A stretch of DNA of 64,000 bases from UBA940 sp045613745 (GTDB lineage Bacteria > Bacteroidota > Bacteroidia > Bacteroidales > Rikenellaceae). Every line of letters begins with the position of its first letter. Position 1 is the first letter of the stretch. The stretch is from NCBI GenBank assembly GCA_045613745.1, contig JAZLBP010000003.1, positions 3,115 to 67,114 on the forward strand, given 5' to 3'. A model generated the notes under the pieces. The model had not been told where the DNA came from. It ran no database searches and was given only the letters and a program-made list of their open reading frames with translations. Made by a program: the position numbers and the translations under genes. Of this stretch, positions 44,231 to 53,813 are shown in pieces.

Positions 44231-44238
44231 TCACGACT

Positions 44239-44529
44239 ATGCAGTACACTAAACCCAAACGAATAGGCGAGTTGTTGCCGCATCTGTTCAAAGACCCTGT
44301 GATTGTAGCTAAGATTACCGAGGCGGAGTTACCCGAGGTATGGAGCAAAGTTGCAGGCGAGGTCACAGCGCGCTACACCTCCGAGGTGACGTTTCTGCGT
44401 GGCATTATGACCGTACGCATCACCTCCGCTGCGCTGCGACACGAGCTATTTATGCGACGCAGCGACCTCTGTCAGAAGATTAACGCCGCATCGCGATTGC
44501 CCATAGTTCGCGAATTGATTGTAAAATAG
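44239..44529 (+). CDS. DUF721 (DciA-like) protein
   Basis: 96 residues from the ATG at 44239. LPEVWSKVAGEVTARYTSEVTFLRGIMTVRITSAALRHELFMRR matches DUF721; family members such as DciA load replicative helicase. Its place right after recF fits a replication role. The longer frame starting at 44197 overlaps recF and is not needed. Confidence 0.82.
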   Translation: MQYTKPKRIGELLPHLFKDPVIVAKITEAELPEVWSKVAGEVTARYTSEVTFLRGIMTVRITSAALRHELFMRRSDLCQKINAASRLPIVRELIVK

Positions 44530-44602
44530 ATTCTTCTTACTTTTTCAGATTTCAGCACACCCATACCTTTTCTCAGACGAGAAAGGGCAATACCCTATGT
44601 GC

Positions 44603-45328
44603 CTACTTGCCATCGGCGACGGTGATATGAAAACAAGCCTGCTTATACTCGTACTTGACATGGCAACGACCCTGATCGCGCAGGTTTTTGAGCACCTCGG
44701 CCAGCATCTGTTTCATCATTGCCGACTGGATGGTTGCAGTCACACCCGTATGCTTATAGAAGCGGTTGTAGGCCATATCGAAGGTAGTGCCATAGAAGTG
44801 GCATGAGTTTTTCGACGCATTGACATTACCCGACCTGCGCAACTTGCGAACATCCTCCTCGGTGCGCGTAACGCTTGTCACAATTGGACACACACCCTCG
44901 ATTTCGAAGCGTCGTTTGAGCGAATCGGCAAAATCGCGGCCAATATCCTCCAACAATTTGGCAGCCTCGGGCACAAGGAAGGGTGCCGAGTGGGTCAGCG
45001 GGTCAAGTTTGTAGAACTCGCAACTTTCGAGGGTTTTCACCCTTTTCGAGGGCTTTTGGTCGCGAGTAGCCAACGGCTCGAATCCGATTTTGCGCGCCGA
45101 TTCGAGTTGCACGTCGTTCATATCGCGAAACATTTGCGAGTATTTGTATTGATAATGGATGGTTGCGGTTTTGGCACGCTGCAACATTTCGAGGTCGGCC
45201 TCGGCAGCTTGTCGGCGAAGAACACCGCGAGTGATATACACCGCCAAAATCGCCAGAAGGCCATACAGATAGGGGCGCAACTTGGGATTCAGATGGCGGC
45301 GACGTTTGGTTCGTTTTTGAATAGTCAT
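44603..45328 (-). CDS. DUF5715 family protein
   Basis: 241 residues from the ATG at 45328. A basic N-terminus, one membrane segment (~17-34, LYGLLAILAVYITRGVL) and a C-terminal domain with VTSVTRTEEDVRKLRRSGNVNASKNSCHFYGTTFDMAYNRF near 150-195. The conserved SxHxxGxxxD-like arrangement recalls D-Ala-D-Ala carboxypeptidase/VanY-like metal sites (H and D), so a periplasmic peptidoglycan role is plausible but not proven. Convergent with the DUF721 gene. Confidence 0.75.
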   Translation of the reverse strand: MTIQKRTKRRRHLNPKLRPYLYGLLAILAVYITRGVLRRQAAEADLEMLQRAKTATIHYQYKYSQMFRDMNDVQLESARKIGFEPLATRDQKPSKRVKTLESCEFYKLDPLTHSAPFLVPEAAKLLEDIGRDFADSLKRRFEIEGVCPIVTSVTRTEEDVRKLRRSGNVNASKNSCHFYGTTFDMAYNRFYKHTGVTATIQSAMMKQMLAEVLKNLRDQGRCHVKYEYKQACFHITVADGK

Positions 45329-45458
45329 AGGTAGTTGGTTAATTAAGTACGGCAAGGGAACCCTTGGGGCGAGAAGAACTGCCACTCGGGCGCACAATCC
45401 CACCCGACAGCATCCTCACCTCACATCTGCGCCTTGCACTTGGCACACGTTCCAAAAC

Positions 45459-45499
45459 AAAAAAGACACCCAAACCTAAACGGCCACCGGGTGTCTTTT
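45459..45499 (-). terminator. Terminator after tRNA-Gln
   Basis: AAAAGACACCC and GGGTGTCTTTT are exact 11-bp inverse partners around a 17-nt loop. On the minus strand the stem is followed by TTTTGTTTTGG. It starts 4 nt beyond the tRNA 3' end. Confidence 0.75.
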
Positions 45500-45502
45500 G
45501 AG

Positions 45503-45573
45503 TTGAGCTACCTGGATTCGAACCAAGAATGACAGAACCAAAATCTGCAGTGTTACCATTACACCATAGCTCA
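45503..45573 (-). tRNA. tRNA-Gln (anticodon TTG)
   Basis: The minus strand folds as a complete cloverleaf: acceptor TGAGCTA/TAGCTCA, D arm GTGTAATGGTAACAC, anticodon arm GCAGA-TTTTGGT-TCTGT with anticodon TTG reading CAA/CAG, and T arm with GGTTCGAATCC. The discriminator is A and CCA is not encoded. A terminator follows directly. Confidence 0.93.
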
Positions 45574-45677
45574 ATTACTTTGGAAAAGCGATGCAAAGAT
45601 ACGGCTTTTTTTATTACTTCCAAACAATTTTGCATTTTTTTTTATATTTTTGTGCCGTAACCCTAAAAAAAGAACCT

Positions 45678-47030
45678 ATGAACAGTGATTCACGCGCAAC
45701 ATTCAAGAGTAAAATCGGCATTATTTTGGCTGCGGTAGGCAGCGCTGTCGGACTTGGAAACATCTGGAGATTCCCCTACGAGACCGGACAAAACGGCGGT
45801 GGAGCCTTCCTTATGGTGTATTTAATATGTGTATTTGTACTCGGCATCCCTACCCTGCTTGCCGAAATGACGCTCGGACGTTTGGCAAAAACCAACTCGG
45901 TGAGAGCTTTCAGACGAGTGACCAAACACCCCGTATTCGGACGCATCGGCTATCTTGGCGTGCTGTCGTGTTTGCTGATTCTCGGCTTCTACACCGTAGT
46001 GGCGGGATGGACATTCCAATATATGTGGGAGTCGGTGTCGGGAGGTATTATGGGACTCAACAGCGAACAGTTCACCCAATCGTTTGTCGAATTCTCGACC
46101 TCGCCGTTCCAGCCCATCTTCTGGACCATACTTATGCTGGTCATCACACACCTTATTATTATAGGCGGCGTACAGAAAGGCATTGAACGCGCATCGAAAC
46201 TGATGATGCCGCTGCTTTTCATTCTGCTGGTTGTGCTGTGCGTAAACTCGCTTATGCTTGACGGCGCACGCGAGGGTTTGACCTTCCTTTTTAAGCCCAA
46301 CTTCTCGGCTATTGATTCGAGTGTGATTCTCAGCGCAATGGGCCAGGCATTCTTCTCGCTGAGCCTTGGCGCAGGTGTGATGATTACCTACGCATCGTAT
46401 TTCGAGGATGATATTAATATGCCCCGCACCGCAACAACAGTGGCTCTGCTCGACACATCGGTGGCTCTACTGGCTGGAGTAATGATTTTCCCCGCAGTAT
46501 TCACCTTCGGCATTGAGCCCACACAAGGTCCCAACCTCGTGTTTGTAACCCTGCCCAACATCTTTGCGCAACTGCCCCTCGGCAGCGTGTGGTCGTTCAT
46601 CTTCTTCTTGCTGTTGGCGCTTGCGTCGATTACCTCGCTTATCTCGCTGCACCAAGTGGTGACCGCCTACATCGAAGAGGAGTTTAAGATGTCGAACCGC
46701 AAGGCAGCACTGGTTGTTACCTGTCTGGCTGCTGTGCTGGCTGTGTTTGCATCATTGAGCCTCGGTGTGACTAACGACTTCCGCATCGGTGGTTTGTGTC
46801 TGTTCGACCTGTTGGACTATGTAACCGCCAAGATTATGATGCCGCTGGGTAGCCTGCTGCTGTGCGTGTTTATGGGCTGGCGACTCGAAAAAGCAACCCT
46901 TATCAGCGAGGTTACCAACCGTCACACCCTGCGTTGGAGTATGATTAAAGCATTCGTGATTGTACTGAAATACATCGTACCGATTCTCGTAACATTGATA
47001 TTTATAAACGAGCTCGGTTTATTCAATTAA
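45678..47030 (+). CDS. Sodium-dependent transporter (neurotransmitter:sodium symporter family)
   Basis: 450 residues from the ATG at 45678. The TM1 sodium/substrate motif is VGSAVGLGNIWRFPYETGQNGG near 19-40, followed by LGIPTLLAEMTLGR; about eleven hydrophobic segments follow, as in bacterial LeuT-like proteins. Bacterial homologues carry amino acids such as leucine, tyrosine or tryptophan; the substrate here is not predictable. A TATTTTTG -7-like box lies at 45645-45652. It ends in a terminator shared with the sigma factor gene. Confidence 0.88.
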   Translation: MNSDSRATFKSKIGIILAAVGSAVGLGNIWRFPYETGQNGGGAFLMVYLICVFVLGIPTLLAEMTLGRLAKTNSVRAFRRVTKHPVFGRIGYLGVLSCLLILGFYTVVAGWTFQYMWESVSGGIMGLNSEQFTQSFVEFSTSPFQPIFWTILMLVITHLIIIGGVQKGIERASKLMMPLLFILLVVLCVNSLMLDGAREGLTFLFKPNFSAIDSSVILSAMGQAFFSLSLGAGVMITYASYFEDDINMPRTATTVALLDTSVALLAGVMIFPAVFTFGIEPTQGPNLVFVTLPNIFAQLPLGSVWSFIFFLLLALASITSLISLHQVVTAYIEEEFKMSNRKAALVVTCLAAVLAVFASLSLGVTNDFRIGGLCLFDLLDYVTAKIMMPLGSLLLCVFMGWRLEKATLISEVTNRHTLRWSMIKAFVIVLKYIVPILVTLIFINELGLFN

Positions 47031-47051
47031 TCCAAGCAGGCAGATACACAC

Positions 47052-47086
47052 AAAAAAAGCTGTTCGATATTCGGACAGCTTTTTTT
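47052..47086. terminator. Bidirectional terminator
   Basis: AAAAAAAGCTGT and ACAGCTTTTTTT are exact inverse partners around an 11-nt loop, and A/T runs on both sides let it stop the transporter (plus) and the sigma factor (minus). Confidence 0.88.
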
Positions 47087-47102
47087 GTATTGTAGGTCAA
47101 TA

Positions 47103-47963
47103 TTAACCGAGATACGATTTCAAGAGTTTGCTACGCGAGTTTTGACGCAAACGACGGATAGCCTTCTCCTTGATTTGGCGAACACGCTCGCGAGTCAAAC
47201 CAAACTTATCGCCAATCTCCTCCAAGGTCATCTCTTGACAACCAATACCGAAGAAATATTTCACGATGTCGCGCTCGCGGTCGGTCAGTGTAGCCAGTGC
47301 ACGCTCAACCTCGGTCGAAAGCGACTCATTAATCAGGCCACGGTCGGCATTGGGCGAGTCGGCATTCACCAACACGTCGAGCAGGTTGTTATCCTCGCCA
47401 TCGGCAAAGGGAGCATCCACCGAAACGTGGCGACCGGCAACCCTCATAGTGTCGGTAACCTTCTCTTTGGGCAGATCCAGCGCTTGTGCCAACTCCTCGG
47501 GCGAAGGAGTACGCTCGTTCTCTTGCTCAAAGCGTGCAAACGCCTTGTTGATTTTGTTGAGCGAGCCTACTTGATTGAGCGGCAGACGCACGATACGCGA
47601 CTGCTCAGCCAGAGCTTGCAGAATAGATTGACGAATCCACCATACGGCATACGAGATGAATTTGAAACCACGGGTCTCGTCGAACTTCTCGGCCGCTTTA
47701 ATCAAACCGAGGTTACCCTCGTTGATAAGGTCGGGAAGGCTCAGACCTTGGTTTTGGTATTGCTTGGCAACCGACACCACAAAACGCAGGTTTGCTTTGG
47801 TCAGTTTCTCAAGTGCCTCTTGGTCTCCTTTTTTGATTCGTTGGGCGAGTTCTACCTCCTCCTCCACCGAGATAAGGTCCTCTTTACCGATTTCTTGCAG
47901 ATACTTGTCAAGCGAAGCGCTTTCGCGGTTCGTGATTGACTTGGTGATTTTTAGTTGTCTCAT
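47103..47963 (-). CDS. rpoD: Primary sigma-70 factor RpoD
   Basis: 286 residues, the short Bacteroidetes primary sigma that lacks region 1.1. Region 1.2 starts at SASLDKYLQEIGKEDLI; region 2 has LRFVVSVAKQYQNQGL, DLINEGNLGLIKAAEKFDETRGFKFISYAVWWIRQSI; region 4 ends with TLEEIGDKFGLTRERVRQIKEKAIRRLR. It recognises the TTTG/TAnnTTTG promoters seen throughout the window. It is 31 nt downstream of the htrA gene and convergent with the transporter. Confidence 0.94.
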   Translation of the reverse strand: MRQLKITKSITNRESASLDKYLQEIGKEDLISVEEEVELAQRIKKGDQEALEKLTKANLRFVVSVAKQYQNQGLSLPDLINEGNLGLIKAAEKFDETRGFKFISYAVWWIRQSILQALAEQSRIVRLPLNQVGSLNKINKAFARFEQENERTPSPEELAQALDLPKEKVTDTMRVAGRHVSVDAPFADGEDNNLLDVLVNADSPNADRGLINESLSTEVERALATLTDRERDIVKYFFGIGCQEMTLEEIGDKFGLTRERVRQIKEKAIRRLRQNSRSKLLKSYLG

Positions 47964-47994
47964 CTATTCTTGTTCCTTTTTCTGTTGTCGTGGT

Positions 47995-49494
47995 CTATTT
48001 ATCGACTATCACATAGCCGATGCTGCGGCCTCCCGGATAGAAACCCTCGATAAGGGTAATCTTGCCCTCGATTTGCTGAATGTCGCGCACCGAGCGGATA
48101 GGTTTCTCGTTGATGTGGGTAATCACATAGCCTTTGCGAATGCCCGCATTGCTCAAAACACCTCCGGACTTAACCTCCGTAACACGCACTCCGCCCTTCA
48201 CACCATACTCTTTGAGGCCCTTGCTATCGAGTTCGATAAACGCACCTCCGAGAGCTGTTTCGGCATCGGTTTGCGATGTCAATTCGGTCTTTCCTGTCTT
48301 ATTACGCAAAACAACTTCAAAAAGTTTCACTTTTTTATCTCTTTTTACAACAACGCTGATTTTATCACCCGGACGGCGGCGACCTACAATCTCCGACAGC
48401 GAGGCTTGCGAGTTGATGGCAGTACCGTCAATTTCGGTAACTATATCGCCCGACTCAATGCCCGCGCTCTTGGCAGCACCATTGGGGTCAACCTCGGCTA
48501 CATACACTCCGCCAACCTCGCTAATGCCCAATTTCTCACCCATCTCGTCGATGAATTGTTGGTCTATTACGCGATACGAAATACCCAACAGCGCGCGTTG
48601 CACCACGCCAAACTCTTTGAGGTCGGCAACAACCTTCTGTACAATGGTTTCGGGCACAGCAAACGAATATCCCGCATAGCTTCCCGTAGGCGATTTGATA
48701 ACGGTGTTGATACCCACCAGCTCGCCACGAGCATTTACCAGCGCGCCACCCGAGTTGCCAGGGTTGATAGCCGCGTCGGTTTGGATAAACGACTCGATAC
48801 TAAACGCGTTGGGGATAACCCTCAGTGTTCGCGCCTTGGCACTCACGATACCTGCTGTAACGGTCGATTGCAGGTCGTAGGGGCTACCAATAGCAAGCAC
48901 CCACTCGCCCAAACGCAGATTATCCGAGCTACCAAAAGGCAAAGTCGGGAGTCCCTCGGCGTCGATTTTGATAAGCGCAATGTCGGTTGTGGGATCGGTG
49001 CCGATGATACGGGCATCGAAGTTACGACCATCGTTCAATCGAACTTTGAGTGTCGAGGCATTCTCCACAACGTGATTGTTGGTTACGATGTAGCCGTCGG
49101 GCGACAGAATCACACCCGAGCCCGATGAGGTTTGACTGCGCGACGACGGCTCGCCATATTGCGGTGCACCGAAAAAGTCAAAGAAGGGATTCCATCCCTG
49201 CGTCACTGCAACCTGCTCGGTTTTAACCACACTCACAACAGCCCTCACACCACGTTCGGCAGCAGCCGTAAGATCGGGCATTGCAAGAGCTCGCTCCTCC
49301 GTAAAGCTCGCAAAACGCGTCTTCGCGCCACCCGTAGGGGCGTCCGAAGTCACCTCCGCAGATGAACTCTCACCTATGGCGTCATACCATTTTGTTATCT
49401 GATTGTTGTTTTGCGATGCAACATATCCCACACCGCCTCCGACAGCAGCCGACAGAACGACAACCGCTACGGTTGATAAAAATCCATTTTTCAT
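47995..49494 (-). CDS. Do/HtrA-family serine protease
   Basis: 499 residues. A membrane/signal segment (~6-25) precedes the trypsin-like domain with catalytic triad H141 (TNNHVV), D171 (TTDIALIK) and S248 (NPGNSGGALVN). Two PDZ domains follow (~290-380 and ~410-490). It is a periplasmic protease-chaperone for damaged envelope proteins. The sigma factor gene follows 31 nt later, so stress input on that operon is possible. Confidence 0.93.
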   Translation of the reverse strand: MKNGFLSTVAVVVLSAAVGGGVGYVASQNNNQITKWYDAIGESSSAEVTSDAPTGGAKTRFASFTEERALAMPDLTAAAERGVRAVVSVVKTEQVAVTQGWNPFFDFFGAPQYGEPSSRSQTSSGSGVILSPDGYIVTNNHVVENASTLKVRLNDGRNFDARIIGTDPTTDIALIKIDAEGLPTLPFGSSDNLRLGEWVLAIGSPYDLQSTVTAGIVSAKARTLRVIPNAFSIESFIQTDAAINPGNSGGALVNARGELVGINTVIKSPTGSYAGYSFAVPETIVQKVVADLKEFGVVQRALLGISYRVIDQQFIDEMGEKLGISEVGGVYVAEVDPNGAAKSAGIESGDIVTEIDGTAINSQASLSEIVGRRRPGDKISVVVKRDKKVKLFEVVLRNKTGKTELTSQTDAETALGGAFIELDSKGLKEYGVKGGVRVTEVKSGGVLSNAGIRKGYVITHINEKPIRSVRDIQQIEGKITLIEGFYPGGRSIGYVIVDK

Positions 49495-49673
49495 ACTTTC
49501 CTCTTTTGAGTGTTTTTGTTTTAATACGCAAAAGTCGAGTCAGTCTATAGGCAAAATCTGTGTTGGTTGCATTAATAACTCACAAAAAGGCACTATTATT
49601 TTGCAAACCCACCGAAAAATTCTCCACAACAGCAAAATACCCAACCACCCAAAAGCAAGGGGAGAAAGAAGTT

Positions 49674-49705
49674 TTTGTCACAATACATTTTTTTTGTTAT
49701 ATTCG
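49674..49705 (+). promoter_or_regulatory. Promoter of rmuC
   Basis: TTTG at 49674-49677, exactly 20 nt, TATATTCG at 49698-49705 (one mismatch). The ATG at 49735 is 29 nt further on. The rest of the 240-nt gap to htrA shows no other clear feature. Confidence 0.6.
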
Positions 49706-49734
49706 CGGTAAGATAATATAAGAATTTCAGACAT

Positions 49735-51129
49735 ATGGATATTTTGTTTACAATAGCAGCCCTGATAGTTGGCATCACCATCGGCTTTGTGGCCGGTTAT
49801 CTCTTTGGCAAACGTGGAGCGACTCTCACCGAGCAACGTGCTTCGGAGCAAATCATTGAGTTGTCGGGCCAAAAATCTTCACTCACAAAGGAGGTCGAAA
49901 TGTTAAGAGATCAACTCGAGGTAGAGCAACAACGCGCCGAAACCGAACTCAACCGTCAAAAAGAGGAGTATCACGCATTGCAAGCGGAGCAAGAACAACG
50001 TTTCAAGGAGGCTGATGCTGTTCGCCGTGCCGATTTCAGACTGCAACTCGAGCAACAACTCGAACTCGTCAAGTCGCAGCTCCAAAAACAAACCGAGCAA
50101 AGCAATCGTGAAAGCATAACCGAGATTATGCGTCCTTACAAAGAGCAACTCGACCAAATCAAGGAGCAAAACATCAAGGACCGCGCTACTCTGCAAGGCG
50201 AAATCAAGCAATTTGTTGAGACCGGTGGTCGTTTGACTCGCGAGGCAGACCGTCTTGTCACAGCATTGAGCGGCAGTGTAACCATTCAGGGTAATCTGGG
50301 TGAGAAACTGCTCCGCGACATTCTCGCAGGTTCGGGACTCAAGGAAGGCGTGCAATACAAACTGCAACACACCCTGCGCAACGAGGACGGCACAACCCTC
50401 AAAAACAGCGACGGTAAGAAGATGCGTCCCGACGCAGCGCTCATCTATCCCGAGACCAACAGCATTCTCTACATCGACTCGAAGTTCCAACTTCCCAACG
50501 AATTGGATTTCGACAACCTTCAAGCCGAAAGCCAACGTGCAGCGCTTAAAATCTTTGCCGATAAGATTACCGAACAAGCACGCAAACTCTCGGACCGCAA
50601 CTACGACCGCAGCAACAACGAGGGTTACATACCTCTGCCCTACGTCATTATGTTTGTTCCGAGCGAGACCGCACTTGCCGCAGTCACAAGTTTTGACCCC
50701 ACCCTGTGGCAACGTATGTTCAACGAATACGGCGTATGCCTTGCCAGCGAGCGCAACCTGCTTGTTCTTATCGAAATGGTGCGCTATATGTGGCAACGAC
50801 AAGTCACCATCGACAACCACGAAGACATCATCAAACGTGCCGAGGCAGTGCTTGACCGCGTAGTTGACTTTATGAGTGAGTTCTGCAATGTGGAGGAAGC
50901 GCTTGCCGACGCCGTAAAGGCCACCGAAGCCATGCGTACTCTTTCGGGCAGTCGCGGCAAGTCAATCGAAGTTGCCGTACACCAGCTCACCAAGCTTGGC
51001 GTCAAACCCAACAAAGTGTCAAAGAAAGACCGCCCCGCACAACTCAAGGCGATGTTACAAAAGGCAAACATCTCCGAAGAGACCGAAATTGAGGGCGAAA
51101 TCGAGGTCGAAACTCCCGACCAAGAGTAA
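49735..51129 (+). CDS. rmuC: DNA recombination protein RmuC
   Basis: 464 residues. A membrane helix at ~3-22, a coiled coil at ~32-130 rich in Glu/Gln, then the RmuC domain with GNLGEKLLRDILAGSGL near 181, RPDAALIYPETNSILYIDSKF near 231-251 (nuclease-like Asp, Glu and Lys) and EGYIPLPYVIMFVPSE. Role: limits inversions and other DNA rearrangements in other bacteria. Relevant here because a candidate invertible region lies in the window, though no direct link is implied. Confidence 0.88.
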   Translation: MDILFTIAALIVGITIGFVAGYLFGKRGATLTEQRASEQIIELSGQKSSLTKEVEMLRDQLEVEQQRAETELNRQKEEYHALQAEQEQRFKEADAVRRADFRLQLEQQLELVKSQLQKQTEQSNRESITEIMRPYKEQLDQIKEQNIKDRATLQGEIKQFVETGGRLTREADRLVTALSGSVTIQGNLGEKLLRDILAGSGLKEGVQYKLQHTLRNEDGTTLKNSDGKKMRPDAALIYPETNSILYIDSKFQLPNELDFDNLQAESQRAALKIFADKITEQARKLSDRNYDRSNNEGYIPLPYVIMFVPSETALAAVTSFDPTLWQRMFNEYGVCLASERNLLVLIEMVRYMWQRQVTIDNHEDIIKRAEAVLDRVVDFMSEFCNVEEALADAVKATEAMRTLSGSRGKSIEVAVHQLTKLGVKPNKVSKKDRPAQLKAMLQKANISEETEIEGEIEVETPDQE

Positions 51130-51306
51130 TACCCTACAACATAATCCGAAAAAACATTCAATTTGGAAGGCAAGCGGAGGTTTTTTATCGGATTTGGCGC
51201 ATACTAATTATTTATAAGACAAAAAATGCACGAAAATATGGTCGCGCTGTGCGGAATTTGAACAAAAAATGGTATCTTCGCGGCAGACTAAACGATAATC
51301 CACTAT

Positions 51307-52749
51307 ATGGCTATTAAAAACAACGTGATGATTGTTCGACAGAAGCTGTTGACAAGACTCATCAAACTCTGGAACGAAAACAAACTTGTAGAAGAAATTG
51401 ACCGCCTGCCCATCGAGCTCAGTCCCAAAAGATCGAGGGTGCTCGGACGTTGTTGCATCCACAAGGAAAGAGCCGTGTGGAAGTACAAATCGTTGCCTCT
51501 GCTGGGTTACGATATGACCGACGAGACCGACGAGCTGACTCCCCTGTCGGCTTATGCAAGCAAGGCGTTGGAACGCACCGAACTCAAAGACAACATTATG
51601 TGTGTGATTGATGAGGCTTGTTCGTCGTGCGTGCGTACCAACTACAACATCACCAACCTGTGTCGTGGTTGCGTGGCTCGTGCTTGTGCAAGTGCATGTC
51701 CCAAAAACGCTATCGAGTTTGACCCCGAGACCAGCCAAGGTAAAATCAACCACAGCATCTGTATCAGTTGCGGTAAATGTTTCGAGAACTGTCCCTATCA
51801 CGCAATCGTTTACATCCCCGTTCCTTGCGAGGAGTCGTGCCCCGTTGGTGCTATCACCAAAGACGAGTATGGCGTAGAGCACATCGACGAGAGCAAATGT
51901 ATCTACTGCGGTAAATGTTTGAACAGTTGCCCGTTCGGTGCAATCTTCGAGATTTCGCAAGTATTCGACATTCTGCAAAGCATCCGTCGTGGCGAGGAGG
52001 TTGTGGCTATGGTTGCCCCCGCAGTGTTGTCGCAATACAACCTGCCCACCGAGCAAGTGTATGGCGCTATCAAGGCTATCGGCTTTACCGACGTAATTGA
52101 GGTTGCCCAAGGTGCGATGATCACCACCGAAAAGGAGACCGCAGAGTTCAAAGAGCGTATGGAGGAGGGTGCTCCCTTTATGACCACTTCGTGCTGCCCC
52201 GCATACATCGAGATGGCAGAGAAACACGCTCCCGAATTGAAGAAATATATCTCGACTACCCGCTCGCCGATGTACTACACCGCCGAAATCGTACGCGAGA
52301 AATATCCTAACGCCAAAACCGTATTCGTAGGTCCCTGTATCGCAAAACGTAAAGAGGCTCGCAAAGACGACTTGGTAAACTATGTAATGACCTTTGAGGA
52401 GTTGCACGCAATTTTCAGCGGTATGGGTATCGAAATGAACGAGGAGAAGGTTTATGAGATTCCCTTCACTTCGATTCGCACAGCTCACGGCTTTGCACAA
52501 ACCGGCGGTGTGACCGCTGCTGTGAAGGCTCACGTTGGTGGTGCATTCGAGTTCACCAACGCTCTGGTGTCGCCTCTTACCAAGAAGAACGTAGGTTTGA
52601 TGAAGGTTTACGGCAAGGTTCCCGCCAAGGTGCCTGCTCAATTCATCGAGGTTATGGCTTGCGAGGGTGGTTGTATCTCGGGTCCGAGCACACACACCAC
52701 TTTTGAGGCCGGACGCCAAACCTACAACAAAGAGTTGCTCAAACGATAA
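51307..52749 (+). CDS. [FeFe] hydrogenase catalytic subunit (group B-like, monomeric)
   Basis: 480 residues. The N-terminal part binds several 4Fe-4S clusters: CSSCVRTNYNITNLCRGCVARACASACPKNA near 105-133, then CISCGKCFENCP and CIYCGKCLNSCPFGA ferredoxin motifs. The H-cluster ligands sit in TTSCCPAY (~293-300), FVGPCIAKRKE (~339-350) and MACEGGCISGP (~449-458). L2 has Gly-Pro-Cys where group A enzymes have Met-Pro-Cys, as in group B enzymes. The three maturases HydE, HydG and HydF follow in order, so the set is complete. It probably takes electrons from ferredoxin to release or use H2 in anaerobic metabolism. Confidence 0.9.
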   Translation: MAIKNNVMIVRQKLLTRLIKLWNENKLVEEIDRLPIELSPKRSRVLGRCCIHKERAVWKYKSLPLLGYDMTDETDELTPLSAYASKALERTELKDNIMCVIDEACSSCVRTNYNITNLCRGCVARACASACPKNAIEFDPETSQGKINHSICISCGKCFENCPYHAIVYIPVPCEESCPVGAITKDEYGVEHIDESKCIYCGKCLNSCPFGAIFEISQVFDILQSIRRGEEVVAMVAPAVLSQYNLPTEQVYGAIKAIGFTDVIEVAQGAMITTEKETAEFKERMEEGAPFMTTSCCPAYIEMAEKHAPELKKYISTTRSPMYYTAEIVREKYPNAKTVFVGPCIAKRKEARKDDLVNYVMTFEELHAIFSGMGIEMNEEKVYEIPFTSIRTAHGFAQTGGVTAAVKAHVGGAFEFTNALVSPLTKKNVGLMKVYGKVPAKVPAQFIEVMACEGGCISGPSTHTTFEAGRQTYNKELLKR

Positions 52750-52762
52750 ACTAAATCAGAAT

Positions 52763-53800
52763 ATGATAAGAGAGTTGGCCGACCGTCTGATTTCAAGGCG
52801 CCGACTTGACGCCGAGGAATACCGCACGCTGTTGAGCGGGTGGGACGAGGCAACTCTTGCTTATCTACGTCAAGACGCTGTCCGAACTGCCCGCGAGCAG
52901 TTCGGACGCGGCGTTTATGTAAGGGGCCTTATCGAGGTCAGCAGCAGCTGTCGCAACGATTGCCTCTACTGCGGACTGAGGTGTAGCAACACCTCGGCCG
53001 AGAGATACCGCCTCAGCGACGAGCAGATTTTGGAGTGCTGTCGCGAAGGTTACGCTGCGGGTTTCCGCACTTTCGTTTTGCAGGGTGGCGAGGATATGGC
53101 CTTCACCGACAACCGCCTGGAGGGGCTGATTGGACGTATTCGCGCCGAGTTTACGGATGCGGCCATCACACTATCGCTGGGTGAACGTAGCGAGGAGTCC
53201 TACCGCCGACTGCGCGATGCAGGAGCCGACCGCTATCTGCTGCGCCACGAGGCTGCAAGCAAGACGCTTTACGAGAAACTGCATCCACAGAGTATGTCGT
53301 GGGAGAACCGAATGAGGTGTATCGAAGTGCTGAAACGCGTAGGATTTCAAACGGGTGTAGGTATGATGGTTGGTGCCCCTTATCAGAGTGTGAGCGACCT
53401 TGCCGACGACTTGATGTTTATCCAGCGCATCGAGCCCGAGATGATTGGTATCGGGCCGTTTATTCCGCACTGCGCCACACCATTCAGTGCGCACCCCGCA
53501 GGAAGTCTGCGCCTGACCTATCTGTTGCTGGCCATTGTGAGGATTATGCACCCCAAGGCGCTTATCCCTACAACCACAGCGCTGGCGACACTTTCGGCTG
53601 ACGGCCGACGCGAGGGAATACTTTCGGGAGCCAATGTGGTTATGCCCAACCTGTCGCCCTCGGAGGTGCGAAACAAATATGCCATCTATGACGGCAAAGC
53701 CAACCGCGGAAGCGAAGCAGCCGAAGGTTTGGCACTATTGGAACAAGAACTTAACGAAATCGGCTATCGAGTGGACTATTCGAGAGGCGATTACAGATAA
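52763..53800 (+). CDS. hydE: [FeFe] hydrogenase maturase HydE
   Basis: 345 residues from the ATG at 52763, 13 nt after the hydrogenase stop. The radical SAM motif CRNDCLYCG uses C63, C67 and C70; then LQGGEDMAFTD near 117, LSLGERSEESYRRLRDAGADRYLLRHE near 142-168, and PHCATPF near 234 fit HydE. It helps make the dithiolate-bridged di-iron precursor of the H-cluster. Its last bases overlap an unused longer frame of hydG; true gap is 13 nt. Confidence 0.92.
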   Translation: MIRELADRLISRRRLDAEEYRTLLSGWDEATLAYLRQDAVRTAREQFGRGVYVRGLIEVSSSCRNDCLYCGLRCSNTSAERYRLSDEQILECCREGYAAGFRTFVLQGGEDMAFTDNRLEGLIGRIRAEFTDAAITLSLGERSEESYRRLRDAGADRYLLRHEAASKTLYEKLHPQSMSWENRMRCIEVLKRVGFQTGVGMMVGAPYQSVSDLADDLMFIQRIEPEMIGIGPFIPHCATPFSAHPAGSLRLTYLLLAIVRIMHPKALIPTTTALATLSADGRREGILSGANVVMPNLSPSEVRNKYAIYDGKANRGSEAAEGLALLEQELNEIGYRVDYSRGDYR

Positions 53801-53813
53801 CGAACTTTTTACT

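Noticed and set aside
45339..45635. 98-codon minus-strand frame across the tRNA-Gln gene
   Set aside because: It reads through the tRNA and its terminator hairpin, so it is an artefact of the RNA gene.
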